A stretch of DNA of 9,014 nucleotides from an uncultured Polyangiaceae bacterium (GTDB lineage: Bacteria > Myxococcota_A > Polyangia > Polyangiales > Houyiibacteriaceae), in contig CAMYJN010000061.1 in assembly GCA_947258625.1 (NCBI GenBank), positions 1 through 9,014 of the forward strand, in the 5' to 3' direction. Within the stretch, counting starts at the first letter, position 1. Every line of letters begins with the position of its first letter. Positions 6,517-9,014 of the stretch are shown in pieces. The position numbers were made by a program, and so were the translations under genes. The notes beneath the pieces are model-generated. The model searched no databases, was not told the origin of the DNA, and worked only from the letters and a program-made list of their open reading frames with translations.

Positions 6517-6587
6517 CGACTTGTCCGAACCTCGAGCTTCGCCTACATGGCGGCCGGTCGTTTAGAGGACTGAAGAGAAAACGCAGC

Positions 6588-7226
6588 ATGCAGATTTTCC
6601 CCCGCGAGTTGAACTACTTGCCTATCGCCTTGGCCCTCGTGGCCGGCGGTCTCGGAGCAGGCGTGTTCATATTGTTCTGGGTCTACTTCACCCCACCCAA
6701 CCTGCAGGTCGGCTATACGCCAAAGCAGCCCGTCGACTACAGCCACCGCTTACATGCGGGGGAGCTCGGAATGGACTGTCGCTACTGCCACTCCCAGGTC
6801 GAGCGCTCCCACGAAGCGATGGTGCCGCCGACACAGACCTGCATGGGCTGCCACGCCCTCGTGCATACCGAGTCGGTGAAGCTCGCACCCGTCCGGGAGA
6901 GTTGGGAGACCGATGACGCGATCGCCTGGGTTCGCGTCCACCAGATTCCCGATCACGCGTTCTTCAACCACAGCGCTCACCTCAGAGCCGGTGTCGGCTG
7001 CGCATCGTGTCATGGCCGGATCGACCAGATGGAGGTCGTCGGAGTCGTCGAGCCGATCGCGATGCAGTGGTGCTTGGAATGCCACCGCAATCCCGAGGAA
7101 CACATTCGACCCAAGAGCGAGATTACAAACATGAAGTGGGAAGCCGACGAGGCTTGGCTTGCCCAGCGCGCCGCGGTCGCGAGCGTTCTCAATCCACCTT
7201 TGCACTGTTCGGGGTGCCACCGATGA
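6588..7226 (+). CDS. actA: Alternative complex III pentahaem cytochrome c subunit ActA
   Basis: ActA is the multihaem cytochrome c of alternative complex III, which oxidises membrane quinol and passes electrons to a c-type carrier or terminal oxidase. The 212 residues open with one membrane helix (about 11-34) that anchors the protein and leaves the rest outside. Five CXXCH haem-binding motifs follow: Cys64-His68, Cys85-His89, Cys138-His142, Cys162-His166 and Cys207-His211, the last two residues from the end. Extra histidines (H53, H56, H75, H128, H131) could be distal ligands. The ATG at 6588 places the helix at the N terminus; an AAGAG about ten bases upstream is a modest ribosome site. The stop shares ATGA with actB. 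A general NrfH/c3-type cytochrome is the alternative, but the actB neighbour makes ActA the clear choice. The haems need the Ccm/Ccs machinery, which is not in this window. Confidence 0.93.
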   Translation: MQIFPRELNYLPIALALVAGGLGAGVFILFWVYFTPPNLQVGYTPKQPVDYSHRLHAGELGMDCRYCHSQVERSHEAMVPPTQTCMGCHALVHTESVKLAPVRESWETDDAIAWVRVHQIPDHAFFNHSAHLRAGVGCASCHGRIDQMEVVGVVEPIAMQWCLECHRNPEEHIRPKSEITNMKWEADEAWLAQRAAVASVLNPPLHCSGCHR

Positions 7227-9014
7227 CCCGTCGAAAGTCCTATGAGCTGAGCCCAGGGAAGGGTCCGTCGATGTGGCGGAGCCTCGAGGACAAGGCCCTC
7301 GGTGCCGAGGAGCTGACGAAGCTTGCCCAAGAAGAGCAGCCTGGCGGTTTCATCACCGATCTGTTGAGCCCCAAAGCGCTCGTCTCACGTCGGTCCTTCG
7401 TCCAAGGCTCCTCGATCGCGGCCTTGGCTGCAGGGCTTCAGGGCTGCGTCCGTCGACCTAAGAACGAGATCCTCCCCTACAGCAAGGCGCCGGAGTACTT
7501 GGTGCCAGGCGTCCCTTCCCACTTCGCCACGGTGACGTCGCGTGGACGTGATGCACTCGGAGTCGTGGTCACCAATCACGACGGCCGCCCGACCAAGGTC
7601 GAGGGGAACGAGCAGCACACGAGGAGCCTTGGCGGCACCGATGTCCGCGCTCAGGCCTATGTGTGGGACCTCTACGATCCGGACCGATCACAGTCGCCCG
7701 CGCAGCGTCGAGGCAACGCGCTGGTCGACGCGACCGAAGCCGACTTCGACAAGGCCTTGCAGGACTTGGCGCAAAAGCACGAGAAGGACCAAGGAGCCGG
7801 CCTTCGTATCCTCGCGCCGATTTCGAACAGCCCGTCGTTTCGCCGCATGCGCGATAAGGTCATCGAGAAGTTTCCGAAGGCACGCTTTCACACCTACAGC
7901 GCGATCAACGACGACAACGCACGCGAAGGCGCGCGCATGGCGTTTCAGGGCTCGCCGAACATTCCGGTGTACGACTACTCGAAGTCGGCGGTCACGCTGT
8001 CGCTTGGTTCGGACTTCCTCGGCTCCGAGCCAGGGTCCGTCGCGGCGGGTCGGCGTTTTTCCCACACGCGCATGCTCGGTTCGCCGGCCGGGGCGATGAG
8101 CCGACTCTACGTCCTCGAATCGAACTTCACGGTGACGGGCAGCATGGCCGACCACCGTCTACGAATTCCACAGGCGGACATCGAGTGGTTTGCGCGCGCT
8201 CTGATGATCACCCTCGCGGGTCGTGGGGCGAACGACCTGAAGCCCATCGCCGATCTGGTGCGACGCGCCAAGGGCGCGGTGGAGTCCGAGGGGATCGACC
8301 TCAAGTGGATCGACGCGGTTGCGGACGAACTGATCGCGAACCGGGGCCGATCACTAGTGATCCCAGGCTCAGGGCAGCCCGCGCGCGTGCATGCGCTCGC
8401 GGCCGCTATCAATGGGGCGCTTGGCAACTTTGGCAGAACCACGTTCTTTGGTCCGGTCAACGATCCGGACGACGCGGCAAGCCGCACGAGCATCGCGGAC
8501 CTCGCAAAGAGCGCCGACGGGATCTCGTCGCTGATCATCCTCGGTGGCAATCCCGTCTACGACGCGCCGGCGGACGTGAAGTTCGGGGACCTGCTCGATC
8601 GAAAGGGACTCACGTCGTTCCATGTCGCGACTCATCGGAACGAGACTTCCGAGCGATGCAGCTGGCACGCACCGCTTGCGCACGAGCTCGAGGCTTGGGG
8701 CGATCAGCAGTCGCTCGATGGCTCGGTCACCGTCCAGCAGCCACTGATCGCACCGCTGTACGGCGGACGCAGCGAAATCGAGCTGCTTGCCTCCATGGCG
8801 GGCGAGAAAACCGACTCGGGCCACGACATCGTTCGAGAGACCCAAACCGGGCAGCTCGACAAGGACACCAAAGCCCTCCTCGATTATGGCGTTCCGGCGA
8901 CTGATTTGAGCAGCGACGTCATTTGGCGACGTGCGCTTCACAGCGGGGTTCTACTGAGTCCCAGACAGTCCAAACCGCCGGTGAACGCAGCTGCGGTCGC
9001 CGACGCACTGATCA
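7223..9014 (+). CDS. actB: Alternative complex III subunit ActB, Tat-variant molybdopterin-oxidoreductase-like (3' end cut by window edge)
   Basis: ActB is the large peripheral subunit that carries the iron-sulphur clusters of alternative complex III. The frame is open without a stop from 7223 to the edge (597 residues of an expected 1,000 or so). Residues 17-75 form the extended Tat leader of this family: MWRSLED near 17-23, then SRRSF with twin arginines 56-57, a hydrophobic stretch and Cys75 in GLQGC, which looks like a lipobox. From about 84 comes the molybdopterin-oxidoreductase-like domain, with family patterns such as PYSKAPEYLVPG, GRPTKVEGN, LYDPDRSQ, LGGNPVYDAPAD (440-451) and ETSERCSWHAPLAHELEAWG (474-493). 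Only two cysteines (75, 479) occur, so the N-terminal cluster motif of true molybdoenzymes is absent, as expected for ActB. The ferredoxin-like C-terminal domain should lie to the right. The start shares ATGA with actA, with GGGG eight bases upstream. Confidence 0.95.
   Translation, partial: MTRRKSYELSPGKGPSMWRSLEDKALGAEELTKLAQEEQPGGFITDLLSPKALVSRRSFVQGSSIAALAAGLQGCVRRPKNEILPYSKAPEYLVPGVPSHFATVTSRGRDALGVVVTNHDGRPTKVEGNEQHTRSLGGTDVRAQAYVWDLYDPDRSQSPAQRRGNALVDATEADFDKALQDLAQKHEKDQGAGLRILAPISNSPSFRRMRDKVIEKFPKARFHTYSAINDDNAREGARMAFQGSPNIPVYDYSKSAVTLSLGSDFLGSEPGSVAAGRRFSHTRMLGSPAGAMSRLYVLESNFTVTGSMADHRLRIPQADIEWFARALMITLAGRGANDLKPIADLVRRAKGAVESEGIDLKWIDAVADELIANRGRSLVIPGSGQPARVHALAAAINGALGNFGRTTFFGPVNDPDDAASRTSIADLAKSADGISSLIILGGNPVYDAPADVKFGDLLDRKGLTSFHVATHRNETSERCSWHAPLAHELEAWGDQQSLDGSVTVQQPLIAPLYGGRSEIELLASMAGEKTDSGHDIVRETQTGQLDKDTKALLDYGVPATDLSSDVIWRRALHSGVLLSPRQSKPPVNAAAVADALI

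Larger units (their letters stand above)
6355..6587. other. Intergenic region upstream of the act operon
   Basis: This 233-bp gap is the longest non-coding stretch in the window. It holds the TTGACA promoter candidate (6408-6436), a second weak pair near its left end (TTGACC at 6351-6356 and TATAGG at 6376-6381, 19 bases apart), a 5-bp GGCCC/GGGCC hairpin (6426-6439) and a 6-bp hairpin (6496-6516). The actA reading frame is open back to 6408 but shows no family resemblance upstream of 6588. No tRNA or recognisable small RNA is seen. Confidence 0.55.

Noticed and set aside
6408..6587. ActA extended upstream to 6408, or a separate small protein there
   Set aside because: The added 60 residues would place the membrane helix far from the N terminus and show no family likeness. 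The first codon is part of a TTGACA promoter hexamer.
7542..8904. Several overlapping frames within actB
   Set aside because: They are Arg/Ser/Thr-rich shadow frames. The actB frame is open throughout and carries all the family patterns.

Overview
This GC-rich window has seven protein genes and almost no spare DNA. Several traits point to a myxobacterium or another member of the Myxococcota / former Deltaproteobacteria: a Ser/Thr kinase of the 'GGMAEVF ... HRDISPSNVL' type with a DUF4388-like tail, an alternative complex III operon with the extended Tat leader, and a serA-hisZ-purA cluster. This placement is inferred from gene content, with no marker gene to confirm it. I see no mobile element, CRISPR array, tRNA, rRNA or origin.

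Minus strand, read from right to left (5614 down to 1). A cytoplasmic Ser/Thr protein kinase (3617-5614) comes first. After 86 bp that hold a plausible promoter, a tightly packed biosynthetic operon follows: serA (1941-3530), hisZ (596-1939, one base after serA) and purA (1-599, cut by the window edge, sharing ATGA with hisZ). SerA starts serine synthesis and so feeds glycine and one-carbon units. HisZ is the regulatory subunit of the first histidine enzyme. PurA commits IMP to AMP. Together they tie serine/one-carbon, histidine and purine supply into one transcription unit.

Plus strand, divergent from the kinase (5689 to 9014). A family-3 O-methyltransferase (5689-6354) is separated from the kinase by only 74 bp, which contain a perfect 12-bp AT-rich palindrome. 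A 233-bp gap with a TTGACA-type promoter candidate leads to actA (6588-7226, pentahaem membrane-anchored cytochrome c) and actB (7223 to beyond the right edge). These are the first two genes of an alternative complex III operon (quinol oxidation in place of cytochrome bc1). The remaining act genes should lie to the right.

Most of the window is well-understood metabolism and respiration, and I do not see a novel defence or mobile system. The points most worth a second look are the composite kinase, the divergent control region, two intergenic promoter-like elements with the same TTGAC-N17-TAGC layout, and the extended ends of HisZ.
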